Assembly (NCBI RefSeq): GCF_001580365.1
Contig: NZ_CP014480.1
Coordinates: 682,001-746,000, forward strand
Origin: Kocuria turfanensis
GTDB taxonomy: Bacteria > Actinomycetota > Actinomycetes > Actinomycetales > Micrococcaceae
Direction: 5' to 3'
Length of the DNA: 64,000 nt
The position numbers were made by a program, and so were the translations under genes. The number at the start of each line of letters is the position of its first letter. Within the stretch, counting starts at the first letter, position 1. Positions 32,859 to 40,560 of this stretch are shown here, piece after piece. Under the pieces are notes generated by a model that ran no database searches, was not told where the DNA came from, and worked only from the letters and a program-made list of their open reading frames with translations.

Positions 32859-34439
32859 ATGACGGCAGGTGGTTCGCATCGGGGGGCACCGGGGAACCGT
32901 CACGAGCAGGCCGAGGAGCCCGCGGCAGCACAGCCCCGGCCGGAGCCGGTCACCCCGCGGCCACCGCGAGCGCACGTCGCCGTCCTGCAGGGGTTCGTCG
33001 GCTCCGTGCTGATGTTCGTCGGATCGATCGGCACCGGGTGGATCGCGAGCGGTTCTCCGATGGTCCGCCATCCTCTGGTCATCGCACTGCGCGTCGAGGG
33101 ATGGGGCGTGTACTGCTCCACCGTGCTGCTGACGGTCGGCGCGATGCTGCTGGTGCGCTCCTGGCTCCGTCTCGGGCAGAGGCTGCAGGACTGGCCCGCC
33201 GGCGCCCAGCGCCCCGTCCTGCTGGCGGTGTGCGCGTGGTCGCTGCCCCTGCTGTTCGCCGTCCCGATCTACTCCCGGGACGTCTACGCCTACATCGGGC
33301 AGGGGCGGCTCATGCTGGCCGACCAGAATCCCTACACCACCGGCATCTCCACCCTCGAGAACTGGTTCATGCTGGGCGCCGATCCGGCCTGGGCCGAGGC
33401 CCGCACTCCCTACGGGCCGCACTTCCTGTGGGCGGCGCGGGCGATCGTGGCCCTCACCGGGGCGCAGCCGGACCTGTCGGTGCTGCTCTTCCGCCTCCTG
33501 GCCTGCGCCGGTGTCCTGCTGTGCGTGGTCTATGTGCCCAAGCTGGCGCAGCTGCACGGGGTCGACCCGGCCCGGGCCCTGTGGATCGCCGTGGCCAATC
33601 CCCTGTTCCTCATCAGCTTCGTGGCCAGCGCGCACAACGACGCGCTGATGCTCGGGCTGGCCGTGGCCGGCACGTACGCCGCGGCCACGGGGCGGCCGAT
33701 CGCCGGTGTCCTGCTGGTGACCGCGTCGATCGCCGTCAAGCCCATCACCATCCTGCTGCTGCCGTTCATCGGGCTGCTGTGGGCGGGGCCGAAGGCGTCC
33801 TGGGGGCGGAGGTTCGGCCTCTGGGCGGCGACGGCGGCCCTGAGCTGCGGGGTGCTGCTGCTGAGCGGCCTCCCCTATCAGCTGGGCACCGGGTGGGTCT
33901 GGGCGCTGGTGGATCCCACCCCGGGCTTCACCGGCTACTCACCGTCCGGGTTCCTGAGCCAGCGGGTCGACCACCTCGCGGACGCGGTGGGTCTGCCGGG
34001 AGGTCAGCTGGCCTCGGCGCTGCGCAGCGCGCTGCAGTACACCGCCATCGGACTGGTGCTCCTCCTGATGTTCCGCGGCGACGACCGGCAGGTGGTCCGC
34101 AGGCTGGGACTGGCCTTCGCGGCCGTGGTGCTGCTCTCACCGATCATCCAGCCCTGGTACATCCTCTGGTTCCTGCCGTTCCTCGCCGTGACCGGCATCA
34201 AGGACAACTGGCAGATCCGCTCGCTCTACATCGTGATCACCTTCTTCGTCATCTTCGGCGCCCAGGACCAGCTCTCCGTGTGGCCGTTCATCGAGCTGCC
34301 GGTCGACGCGTCGACGATCGCGTTCGTGACGGCGCTGGCGTTCACCGCCTACCTGATCCTCCTGGACCCCCACACCCGGCACCTGCTGGTCCGCGGAGGC
34401 CCGGTGCGCTGGCTCGCCCGCCGGCGCCCCCGTCGCTGA
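32859..34439 (+). CDS. MptB-like polyprenol-phosphomannose alpha-1,6-mannosyltransferase
   Basis: Membrane mannosyltransferase of 526 residues with about twelve helices. It extends the alpha-1,6 mannan core of lipomannan outside the membrane. Typical segments are FAVPIYSRDVYAYIGQGRLM (conserved Asp-Val-Tyr), NPYTTGISTLENWFMLGADP, RTPYGPHFLWAARAIVAL, SPIIQPWYILWFLPFLAV and ANPLFLISFVASAHNDALML. I chose ATG 32859, with CTAGGGGATC upstream; the open frame begins at 32664. A TAGGAT -10 box is at 32783. Divergent from two GT87 paralogues; together with the acyltransferase-SGNH gene this is a lipoglycan cluster. Confidence 0.9.
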   Translation: MTAGGSHRGAPGNRHEQAEEPAAAQPRPEPVTPRPPRAHVAVLQGFVGSVLMFVGSIGTGWIASGSPMVRHPLVIALRVEGWGVYCSTVLLTVGAMLLVRSWLRLGQRLQDWPAGAQRPVLLAVCAWSLPLLFAVPIYSRDVYAYIGQGRLMLADQNPYTTGISTLENWFMLGADPAWAEARTPYGPHFLWAARAIVALTGAQPDLSVLLFRLLACAGVLLCVVYVPKLAQLHGVDPARALWIAVANPLFLISFVASAHNDALMLGLAVAGTYAAATGRPIAGVLLVTASIAVKPITILLLPFIGLLWAGPKASWGRRFGLWAATAALSCGVLLLSGLPYQLGTGWVWALVDPTPGFTGYSPSGFLSQRVDHLADAVGLPGGQLASALRSALQYTAIGLVLLLMFRGDDRQVVRRLGLAFAAVVLLSPIIQPWYILWFLPFLAVTGIKDNWQIRSLYIVITFFVIFGAQDQLSVWPFIELPVDASTIAFVTALAFTAYLILLDPHTRHLLVRGGPVRWLARRRPRR

Positions 34440-34455
34440 GACCCCCACGTCGGCA

Positions 34456-34535
34456 CCCGACCGCCCGACGCCCCCGGCGCCCCCGCCGGACCCGACCGCC
34501 CGACGCCCCTACCCGGCCCGACCGCCCGACGCCCC
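34456..34535. repeat. Host tandem repeat in which the IS110 element sits
   Basis: CCCGACCGCCCGACGCCCC occurs at 34456, 34491 and 34517. The third copy ends at 34535, the left junction of the insertion sequence. The right flank resumes with GGACCCGACCGCCCC (36038-36052), so the element interrupts this repeat array. Confidence 0.8.
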
Positions 34536-34547
34536 GTTACCTTCTTC

Positions 34548-34740
34548 CCAGCTCCTCGGTCCGTGATGATGAGGAGTGTTGGCCGGCCGGTCCTCGGCAT
34601 GATCGTTTGCCCCCAGTCATCCATGATCCGGGGGGTGTTGTCACCGAGGGCCGGTCCGGTGGTCACGGATCGCTGATAGAGGCGGGATCTCCTGTGGAGG
34701 ACCTTTGTAACGTGGATGCCGAGCGTGACCACCTCCCGGC
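34548..34740 (+). ncRNA. Predicted IS110 bridge (seek) RNA
   Basis: The leader can fold into three parts. (1) A 5' hairpin CTCCTC (34552-34557)/GAGGAG (34571-34576). (2) A looped stem CCGGTCCTCGG (34587-34597)/CCGAGGGCCGG (34644-34654), 11 pairs with one G-U. (3) A looped stem GGTGGTCACG (34658-34667)/CGTGACCACC (34724-34733), 10 perfect pairs. In loop 3, GATAGAGGC (34675-34683) equals the element's right end (36019-36027) and GTAACG (34707-34712) complements CGTTAC at its left end (34535-34540). In loop 2, GCCCC (34609-34613) equals the left flank and CGGGGGGTG (34629-34637) complements the right flank CACCCCCCG (36027-36035). This matches donor- and target-binding loops. Ends approximate. 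Confidence 0.7.
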
Positions 34741-34784
34741 CGGCCAGCACGTGCAGATGCCATCGCAGGAGAAGGGACCCGGCC

Positions 34785-36011
34785 ATGTCAGAGCAACCAT
34801 CCCCGGCGGTGTTCGTCGGCCTCGACGTCGGCAAGTCCGACCATCACGCCGTGGCCGTCACGAGCACGGGGAGGGCGGTCTATGACAAAGCTCTGCCCAA
34901 CGACGAGGCTCGGCTGCGGGCGATTCTTGAGGCCCTGATCGTCGAGCACGGGCCGGTGCTGATGGTCGTTGATCAGCCGGCCACCATCGGGGCGCTGCCG
35001 GTGGCGGTGGCCCAGGCGATGGAGTCTGTCACCGTGGCATACCTGCCGGGACTGGCCATGCGCCGGATCGCGGACCTGCACCCGGGTGCGGCGAAGACGG
35101 ACGCCCGCGACGCGTTGATCATCGCCGAGGCCGCCCGGACCATGCCGCACACCCTGCGGAACATCCGGGTGGACGAGGCTCAGATCGCCGAGCTGGGTGT
35201 GCTGGCCGGCTTCGACGACGACCTCGCCGCCCAGATCACCGCCACCTCGAACCGTCTGCGGGGGATGCTCACCCAGATCCACCCCGCCCTGGAACGGGTC
35301 CTCGGGCCGCGGGTGACCCACCCGGCGGTGGCCGACCTGCTCACCCGCTACCCGACCCCGGCGAAGCTGCAGACGGCCGGACGGGGTCATGTGAGGGCGA
35401 GGCTGAAGAAGCACGCCCCGCGGCTGGCCGAGCCGTTGACCGAGGAGGTCTTCGACGCCCTGGGCCAGCAGAGCGTGGTCGTGGCCGGTACCGAGGCCGC
35501 CGCCACCGTCATCCCGATCCTGGCCGGGCAGCTGGCCGGCCTGATCCATCAGCGCGCCACGGTGGCTACCCAGGTCGAGGCCCTCGTGGAGGCCCACCCT
35601 CTTTCCGCGGTCCTGACCTCGATGCCCGGCATCGGCGTCAGGACCGCCGCGAGGATCCTCACCGAAGTCGTCGGCAAGGACTTCCGAGACGCCGGGCACT
35701 TGGCCTCCTACGCCGGAATCGCCCCGGTTACCCGAAGGTCGGGAACCTCGATCCGCGGCGAGCACGCCGCCAAGGGCGGGAACAAGAGACTCAAACGGGC
35801 GCTGTTCCTCTCCGCCTTCGCCTCACTCAACCACCCGCCCTCCCGGGCGTACTACGACCGCAAGCGCGCCCAGGGCAAACGCCATAACCAGGCGATCATC
35901 GCCCTGGCCCGCCGACGGATCGACGTCCTGTACGCGATGCTGCGCGACGGGACCCTCTACCAAGACCCCACCGAGCCTCAGAGCCCGTCACCGGTGGCCC
36001 TGGCCGCTTGA
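34785..36011 (+). CDS. IS110-family DEDD transposase (recombinase)
   Basis: Transposase of 408 residues. The N-terminal RuvC-like DEDD domain has Asp14 (VGLDVGKSDHH), Asp63 (VVDQPATIG; many relatives have Glu here) and Asp106/Asp109 (KTDARDALII). A coiled middle region is followed by the Transposase_20 C-terminal domain: SMPGIGVRTAARILTEV (helix-hairpin-helix), LASYAGIAPVTRRSGTS with probable catalytic Ser319, and KRALFLSAFASLNHPPSRAYYDRKRAQGK. ATG 34785 follows GGAGAAGGGACC. IS110 enzymes cut and paste via a circle without terminal repeats, guided by the bridge RNA of the leader. Intact, so potentially active. Confidence 0.93.
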   Translation: MSEQPSPAVFVGLDVGKSDHHAVAVTSTGRAVYDKALPNDEARLRAILEALIVEHGPVLMVVDQPATIGALPVAVAQAMESVTVAYLPGLAMRRIADLHPGAAKTDARDALIIAEAARTMPHTLRNIRVDEAQIAELGVLAGFDDDLAAQITATSNRLRGMLTQIHPALERVLGPRVTHPAVADLLTRYPTPAKLQTAGRGHVRARLKKHAPRLAEPLTEEVFDALGQQSVVVAGTEAAATVIPILAGQLAGLIHQRATVATQVEALVEAHPLSAVLTSMPGIGVRTAARILTEVVGKDFRDAGHLASYAGIAPVTRRSGTSIRGEHAAKGGNKRLKRALFLSAFASLNHPPSRAYYDRKRAQGKRHNQAIIALARRRIDVLYAMLRDGTLYQDPTEPQSPSPVALAA

Positions 36012-36027
36012 CGAAAACGATAGAGGC
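36008..36027 (+). promoter_or_regulatory. IS110 right end with half promoter TTGACG
   Basis: TTGACG (36008-36013) overlaps the transposase stop. When the right end (to 36027) joins the left end (from 34536) in the excised circle, TACCTT (34538-34543) falls 16 bases downstream, forming a TTGACG-16-TACCTT promoter that would transcribe the leader RNA. Junction promoters of this type are known for IS110 circles. Confidence 0.55.
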
Positions 36028-36150
36028 ACCCCCCGTCGGACCCGACCGCCCCGGACCGCGACGGCAACCGGCCGAGCGGTGGCCGCGGGCACCGCCGGGC
36101 CGTGGGGGCAGCGGCGGCGCCGTCGCGGCCCGGGGCCGGTGAGGTCGCGC

Positions 36151-36181
36151 CGACGGCGCCGTCGTGACGTCCGGCTAGAGT
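36151..36181 (+). promoter_or_regulatory. Leaderless promoter of prfC and adjacent palindrome
   Basis: TAGAGT (36176-36181) ends 7 bases before ATG 36189, so the transcript would start at the ATG. CGACGGCGCCGTCG (36151-36164) is a perfect 14-base palindrome just upstream, covering the -35 zone, possibly an operator. Confidence 0.45.
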
Positions 36182-36188
36182 CGTGGGC

Positions 36189-37835
36189 ATGGCCGGACAG
36201 CAGACAGCACGCACCCCGTCGACCCTGCTCGACGGGTCCGCCCCGGAGACGGTCGCGGCGGAGGCCGCCCGCCGGCGCACGTTCGCGGTGATCTCCCACC
36301 CGGATGCGGGCAAGTCGACGCTGACCGAGGCCCTGGCCCTGCACGCGCGCGTCATCGAGGAGGCCGGGGCGACCCACGGCAAGTCCAGCCGGAAGGCCAC
36401 GGTCTCGGACTGGATGCAGATGGAGCAGGACCGGGGCATCTCGATCAGCTCGGCCGCCCTGCAGTTCAGCTACCGGGACACCGTGGTCAACCTGCTCGAC
36501 ACCCCCGGCCACGCCGACTTCTCCGAGGACACCTACCGGGTGCTGGCCGCGGTGGACTGCGCGGTGATGCTCGTCGACGCCGCCAAGGGCCTGGAGACCC
36601 AGACCCTGAAGCTCTTCGACGTGTGCGCACGGCGGGGCCTGCCGGTGATCACCGTGATCAACAAGTGGGACCGCCCCGGCAAGGACGCCCTGGAGCTCAT
36701 GGACGAGGTGCAGCAGCGCACCGGCCGGGTGCCGGTGCCGCTGACCTGGCCGGTGGGGCTGTCCGGGGACTTCCGGGGCACCCTGGATCCGCGCACCCGC
36801 ACCTACACCCGGTACCGGCGGGTGGCCGCCGGCGCCGCCCTGGCCGAGGCGGAGGTGCTCGACCCCGCGCAGGCCGCCGAGCTCGAGGGGGCGGCGTGGA
36901 CGGAGGCGTGCGAGACGGCCGATCTGGTGGCCGAGAGCAACGGGGCGTTCGAGCCCGGGGCGTTCCTGGCCGCAGAGGCCACCCCGGTGCTGTTCGCCGC
37001 CGCGGCCCTGAACTTCGGGGTGGGCACCCTGCTCGACGTCCTGGTCGACCTCGCGCCCCCGGCCGGCGCGCGTCCCGACGCCGCGGGGGTCCCGCGGCCG
37101 GTGGACGCGCCGTTCTCCGGGTTCGTGTTCAAGCTCCAGGCCGGGATGGACCGCGCCCACCGGGACCACGTGGCGTTCCTGCGGGTCTGCTCCGGGGTGT
37201 TCCGGCGCGGGACGGTGCTCACGCACGGGGCCACCGGCAAACCGTTCGCCACCAAGTACGCCCACCAGGTCTTCGGCCGGGACCGGGAGACCGTCGAGAC
37301 CGCCTTCCCCGGGGACGTGGTGGGGCTGGTCAACGCCTCGGCGCTGCGGGCCGGGGACAGCGTCTATACCGGCACGCCGGTGACCTTCCCGCCCATTCCG
37401 CACTTCTCCCCCGAGCACTTCCAGGTGGCCCGGGCCGTGGACGCCGGGCGGGCCAAGCAGTTCCGCCGTGGGATCACCCAGCTCGAGCACGAGGGCGTCA
37501 TCCAGGTGCTGCGCTCGGAGGTCCGCGGGGACCAGGCGCCGGTGCTCGCGGCGGTGGGCCCGATGCAGTTCGAGGTCGTGGCCGACCGGATGGCCCAGGA
37601 GTTCGGTGCGCAGGTGCGCCTGGAGGCCCTTCCCTACACCCTCGCCCGGCGAGTCGTCGCCCCCGATCCCGGCGTGCTGAACCAGGTGCCGGGCGTCGAG
37701 GTGCTGTGGCGCTCCGACGGCGAGGCGGTGGCGGTGCTCACCGACAAGTGGAAGCTCGGCCGCATTCCCACCTACGCCCCCGAGGCGTCCCTCGAACCGA
37801 TCGGCGGCGACGCCGAGGAGACCACCCCCGCCTGA
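36189..37835 (+). CDS. prfC: Peptide chain release factor 3
   Basis: Translational GTPase RF3 of 548 residues, which recycles RF1/RF2 after termination. G1 is SHPDAGKSTLTEAL (residues about 37-50), then DRGISISSAALQF (switch I), DTPGHADFSEDTYR (G3), NKWDRPGKDALELMDEV (G4) and the RF3-specific C-terminus (MQFEVVADRMAQEFGAQVRLE). Its length fits the family (about 530-550). ATG 36189 is chosen because the -10 box leads to a leaderless start; GTG 36183 is the alternative. It is not linked to other translation genes here. The last 64 bases overlap the opposite-strand membrane protein gene. Confidence 0.95.
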   Translation: MAGQQTARTPSTLLDGSAPETVAAEAARRRTFAVISHPDAGKSTLTEALALHARVIEEAGATHGKSSRKATVSDWMQMEQDRGISISSAALQFSYRDTVVNLLDTPGHADFSEDTYRVLAAVDCAVMLVDAAKGLETQTLKLFDVCARRGLPVITVINKWDRPGKDALELMDEVQQRTGRVPVPLTWPVGLSGDFRGTLDPRTRTYTRYRRVAAGAALAEAEVLDPAQAAELEGAAWTEACETADLVAESNGAFEPGAFLAAEATPVLFAAAALNFGVGTLLDVLVDLAPPAGARPDAAGVPRPVDAPFSGFVFKLQAGMDRAHRDHVAFLRVCSGVFRRGTVLTHGATGKPFATKYAHQVFGRDRETVETAFPGDVVGLVNASALRAGDSVYTGTPVTFPPIPHFSPEHFQVARAVDAGRAKQFRRGITQLEHEGVIQVLRSEVRGDQAPVLAAVGPMQFEVVADRMAQEFGAQVRLEALPYTLARRVVAPDPGVLNQVPGVEVLWRSDGEAVAVLTDKWKLGRIPTYAPEASLEPIGGDAEETTPA

Positions 37836-38269
37836 GCCCGCCCGGGCGCCGCCGCCCTGCGGCGGACGACCTCGAAGACCACCGCCGACGCCGCGTTGGG
37901 CACCCAGTAGGGCCAGGGCAGGGCGGGGCACAGACACAGCACCCATGCCTGCGCCCAGCGCAGCGCTCCGGAGGTCCTGCGGTTGCGCACCAGGTGATAG
38001 CCCACCACGGACTCGAACGCCGCCGTGGCCAGCACGACGGCCGGAGCGACCGGCTCCAGCGCGGCCAGGACGGGCCGGTAGGGCGGCACCCACGCGCTGT
38101 CGCGGAACCAGCCGATCAGCCGGTGGGCGATGCGGACCGTGTACACCGCGTTGAGGACGGCCGAGCCGCTGAAGTACAGTCCCACGGCCCGGACGCCCCA
38201 CAGCCCGGCCCGCCGCGGTGCCGGCCTCACGCTCGGGCGACGGATGTGCCGATGTGCCGTGGATGCCAT
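37772..38269 (-). CDS. Membrane protein of unknown function, overlapping prfC
   Basis: Protein of 165 residues with three or four hydrophobic helices: LWGVRAVGLYFSGSAVLNAVY, VLAALEPVAPAVVLATAAFE, ALRWAQAWVLCLCPALPWPY and PNAASAVVFEVVRR. RNRRTSGALRWAQAW lies in a loop. I recognise no motif. ATG 38269 is preceded by GGAAGGACCTGTC, a good ribosome site; the open frame extends to 38392. The 3' end runs 64 bases into the prfC coding region on the other strand, so the last 21 residues (VVSSASPPIGSRDASGA region) are constrained by prfC. A family resemblance to tryptophan-rich sensory or DoxX-like proteins is possible but not shown. Confidence 0.65.
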   Translation of the reverse strand: MASTAHRHIRRPSVRPAPRRAGLWGVRAVGLYFSGSAVLNAVYTVRIAHRLIGWFRDSAWVPPYRPVLAALEPVAPAVVLATAAFESVVGYHLVRNRRTSGALRWAQAWVLCLCPALPWPYWVPNAASAVVFEVVRRRAAAPGRAQAGVVSSASPPIGSRDASGA

Positions 38270-38509
38270 GACAGGTCCTTCCCGCTCCGACGGTGTCGGA
38301 CGTCGGAGCGCTTCGTCCGGACGGCTGGTGGAGGCCCATTGCACCACGGCCGTCAGGCGTCTCCCACCGCGGCACCGCATGATGACGCGCATGCCCCCAT
38401 GGGCATCGGCCGCAACCGGGCATCCACATGAGGGGGCGTCGCTGTCCTGGAGGCCTGGCCGCAGCGCCGGGCGTCGTGCACGGTCTCGGGGAGGTCCGGT
38501 CGAGCCGGA

Positions 38510-38998
38510 TCAGCGGAGCCGTCGGTGCCGGTGCGAGGAGTCGCGTCGCGAGACGGTGCGGCGACGGCCGGCGCACGAGCGCCGGGTCGGCGTCCCACGA
38601 CGTTGCTGATCTCGGGCCCGCCGCGACGGCGCCGTGCCCCGCCGGCTCCCGGCCCGTCCGACGACGGCGCCGCAGCCCACCAACAGGGCCAGCACGTAGA
38701 CCGGCAACAGACCCCAGGACGCGATCGTGTTCTCGTGGGAGAGCACTGCCAGCAGGCAGGCGGCCGCCACGGCGATGCCCCCTGTCCACCGAGCACGGGC
38801 GGTCAGGAGCAGGATGCCGGCCAGCGCGGCGACCACGGATGCACGGCGCACGTCGTGTGCGCCTTCGACGCGCAGGAGCTCTTCCTCGTCGGTGCCCCAG
38901 CTCACCAACGGAACCGCGTGCACCAGGCCGAGGTACAGGGTCATCGACGCGGCGAGGCCGACCAGTCCCGCCACGACAGCGATGAGGATGCGGCTCAC
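38510..38998 (-). CDS. Small membrane protein, Arg-rich tail
   Basis: Protein of up to 162 residues. The first 115 carry about four hydrophobic helices (ILIAVVAGLVGLAASMTLYLG, RASVVAALAGILLLTARA, GGIAVAAACLLAVLSHEN, GLLPVYVLALLVGCGAVVG). The last 45 residues (RRGTAPSRRARDQQRRGTPT onward) are so Arg-rich that they look like translation of non-coding DNA, and a frameshift or lost stop near the end of the last helix is possible. The start is GTG 38998. The family is unknown. Gap 38270-38509 shows nothing recognisable. Confidence 0.55.
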   Translation of the reverse strand: MSRILIAVVAGLVGLAASMTLYLGLVHAVPLVSWGTDEEELLRVEGAHDVRRASVVAALAGILLLTARARWTGGIAVAAACLLAVLSHENTIASWGLLPVYVLALLVGCGAVVGRAGSRRGTAPSRRARDQQRRGTPTRRSCAGRRRTVSRRDSSHRHRRLR

Positions 38999-39190
38999 GG
39001 CGAGCGGTGCGCGCGGCTGGACGGGGTGCGGGTCATGGGCCCATTGTGCTCAGCGGGTCCGCACGCCCAGCACCCGCAGGACCCTCGACCTGTGACGTCG
39101 CAGTCGGCGCGTCCCTTCCGCAGACCGCGAGGTACCGCCAGAGTATGAGTCACGGCGACACCGGCCGCACGTCATCGACAGGAGATCCCC

Positions 39191-39748
39191 ATGGGCCAGC
39201 TGATCATCACCGAGTTCACCACGCTCGACGGCGTCGTCGACTCCCCCGGCGGTGGCCCGCATCCGCACGCCGGCTGGACCTTCCAGCAGGTGGAGTTCGA
39301 CGAGACCGCCTACGAGATCAAGGACCGGGAGCAGCAGGAGGCGGCCGCGATGCTGATGGGCCGGGTCAGCTACGAGGAGTTCGCCCCGGTCTGGCCCTCG
39401 ATGGAGGAGTTCGCCGAGTACAACGCCATGCCGAAGTACGTGGTCTCCTCCACCCTCGAGAACCCGGCGTGGCACAACACCTCGGTGCTGCGCTCCCTCG
39501 ACGAGGTCGCCCGGCTGAAGGAGACCGTCGACGGCACCATCCTGGTGCACGGCAGCGCGACGCTGGCCAAGGGCCTGGCCGCCGCCGACCTCGTGGACCG
39601 GTACCACCTGCTGATCTTCCCCGTGCTGCTCGGCGCGGGACGGCGTCTCTTCGACGACACGGCCGACACGCTGCGCAAGCTGGACCTGGTCGAGCACCAG
39701 GCCTACGCGAACGGCGTCGTCAAGGCCGTCTACGACGTCGCGCGCTGA
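39191..39748 (+). CDS. Dihydrofolate reductase-like (RibD C-terminal) protein, first paralogue
   Basis: Protein of 185 residues in the YyaP/RibD-C dihydrofolate reductase-like family. ITEFTTLDGVVDSPGGGPHP opens the fold, AMLMGRVSYEEFAPVWPS holds the NADPH-binding Gly-Arg, and KYVVSSTLENPAW, TILVHGSATLAKGLAAADLVDRYHLLIFPVLLGAGRRLF (read in parts) follow. These enzymes reduce a flavin/pterin-like substrate with NADPH, but their roles are undefined. ATG 39191 has ACAGGAGATCCCC upstream. A second family member is at 54223-54843. It is convergent with the DUF302 gene, with a hairpin between. Confidence 0.88.
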   Translation: MGQLIITEFTTLDGVVDSPGGGPHPHAGWTFQQVEFDETAYEIKDREQQEAAAMLMGRVSYEEFAPVWPSMEEFAEYNAMPKYVVSSTLENPAWHNTSVLRSLDEVARLKETVDGTILVHGSATLAKGLAAADLVDRYHLLIFPVLLGAGRRLFDDTADTLRKLDLVEHQAYANGVVKAVYDVAR

Positions 39749-39786
39749 CGCCCTGCTCCCGCCGCCCCGAGGGCTGCGCCGGGGGC

Positions 39787-39820
39787 CGGGTCGCGACCGC
39801 CGGTGCGGGCGGCCGACCCG
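39787..39820. terminator. Bidirectional terminator-type hairpin
   Basis: CGGGTCG (39787-39793) pairs with CGACCCG (39814-39820), continued after one-base bulges by CCGCC/GGCGG. It lies between the DHFR-like and DUF302 genes. Confidence 0.5.
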
Positions 39821-39835
39821 ATCCGGCGGCGCGGC

Positions 39836-40276
39836 TCACTCGCCCGCGGCGCCGGCTCCTGCGGCCCCGGCCCCACCGAGGGTGGACAGGGCTGCACGGA
39901 GCCGTGCGTCGGCGTCGTCGGCGACCTCCCGCACCTGGGGGCTGCCGCTGAGCTGCACCATGGTCTGCGGGTCGATGGCCTCGACGGTGGTCCGGTCCTC
40001 TCCCGGAGCGCGGCGGACCACGACGTTGCAGGGCAGCAGGGCGCCGAGCTGCGGCTCGGCGGCCAGCGCCCTGCTGGCCAGGCCGGGGTTGCAGGCTCCC
40101 AGGATGACGTAGTCGCCGACGGCCTCGGCGGCCTCGGGGCCCAGCTTCGTGGTGAAGGTCGCCCTGACGTCGATCTCGGTCAGGACGCCGAAGCCCTGAT
40201 CGGCCAGAGCGGCGCGTGTCCGCTCCACGGCCTGCTCGTAGGGCAGGGGGACGGTGACGGTGTGGGTGTAGGCCAT
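39836..40276 (-). CDS. DUF302 domain protein
   Basis: Protein of 146 residues with a single DUF302 domain: HTVTVPLPYEQAVERTRAALADQGFGVLTEID, read in parts, then YVILGACNPGLASRALAAEPQLGALLPCNVVVRR with the conserved Cys-Asn-Pro and Pro-Cys-Asn-Val motifs. The small domain may bind a ligand or metal, and the family is often found beside sulfur, thiol or metal-stress genes, as here next to rhodaneses. The C-terminal tail is Gly/Ala-rich. ATG 40276 has AGGGAGCTGAGC upstream. Divergent from the rhodanese at 40561. Confidence 0.9.
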   Translation of the reverse strand: MAYTHTVTVPLPYEQAVERTRAALADQGFGVLTEIDVRATFTTKLGPEAAEAVGDYVILGACNPGLASRALAAEPQLGALLPCNVVVRRAPGEDRTTVEAIDPQTMVQLSGSPQVREVADDADARLRAALSTLGGAGAAGAGAAGE

Positions 40277-40488
40277 GCTCAGCTCCCTCGGGATCGATCG
40301 GGCACTGCGGAGTTCTCCGCCTCCAACCTCTCAGTCTTCCGCCGCCGAGGCCAGGGGGGGGCAGAACGGTCCTTTCGCTCCGTCCCCGCCGGTCCTTCCC
40401 CCCGCCCCGGGCCGCGCTCCCGTGGTGTCCGGCAGCCCGAGGCCCCGACCGGGATCCGTCGCGCGACCGGCGGGTGTTTCCCGAGCGT

Positions 40489-40518
40489 TTGCATACCCCT
40501 GGGGGTATCAGACATACT
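40489..40518 (+). promoter_or_regulatory. CsoR/CstR-type operator within the rhodanese promoter
   Basis: ATACCCCTGGGGGTAT (40493-40508) is the inverted repeat bound by the CsoR/CstR repressor family. It fills the space between a -35-like TTGCAT (40489-40494) and a -10-like CATACT (40513-40518), so a bound repressor would block transcription of the rhodanese gene at 40561. Confidence 0.75.
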
Positions 40519-40560
40519 GGAGGCACACGTTTCACCCGTCCGCTCTTCGAAAGGCACTTC

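Larger units (their letters stand above)
34535..36027 (+). mobile_element. IS110-family insertion sequence
   Basis: An element of about 1.49 kb consisting of a leader without long open frames (34536-34784), the transposase gene (34785-36011) and a 16-base right end. Boundaries are inferred: at the left a C (34535) follows the host repeat, and at the right a C (36027) precedes the host ACCCCCCG. There are no terminal inverted repeats and no clear target duplication, as expected for IS110. The long non-coding 5' end and very short 3' end place it in the IS110 rather than the IS1111 group. Confidence 0.8.

Noticed and set aside
34716..34784. Upstream extension of the IS110 transposase to 34716
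   Set aside because: The extra 23 residues are Arg/Ser-rich and overlap the predicted RNA; ATG 34785 has a good ribosome site and the family N-terminus.
38510..38640. Arg/Ser-rich C-terminal tail of the membrane protein at 38510-38998 as a nucleic-acid-binding region
   Set aside because: Composition matches translated non-coding GC-rich DNA; a lost stop is the simpler explanation.
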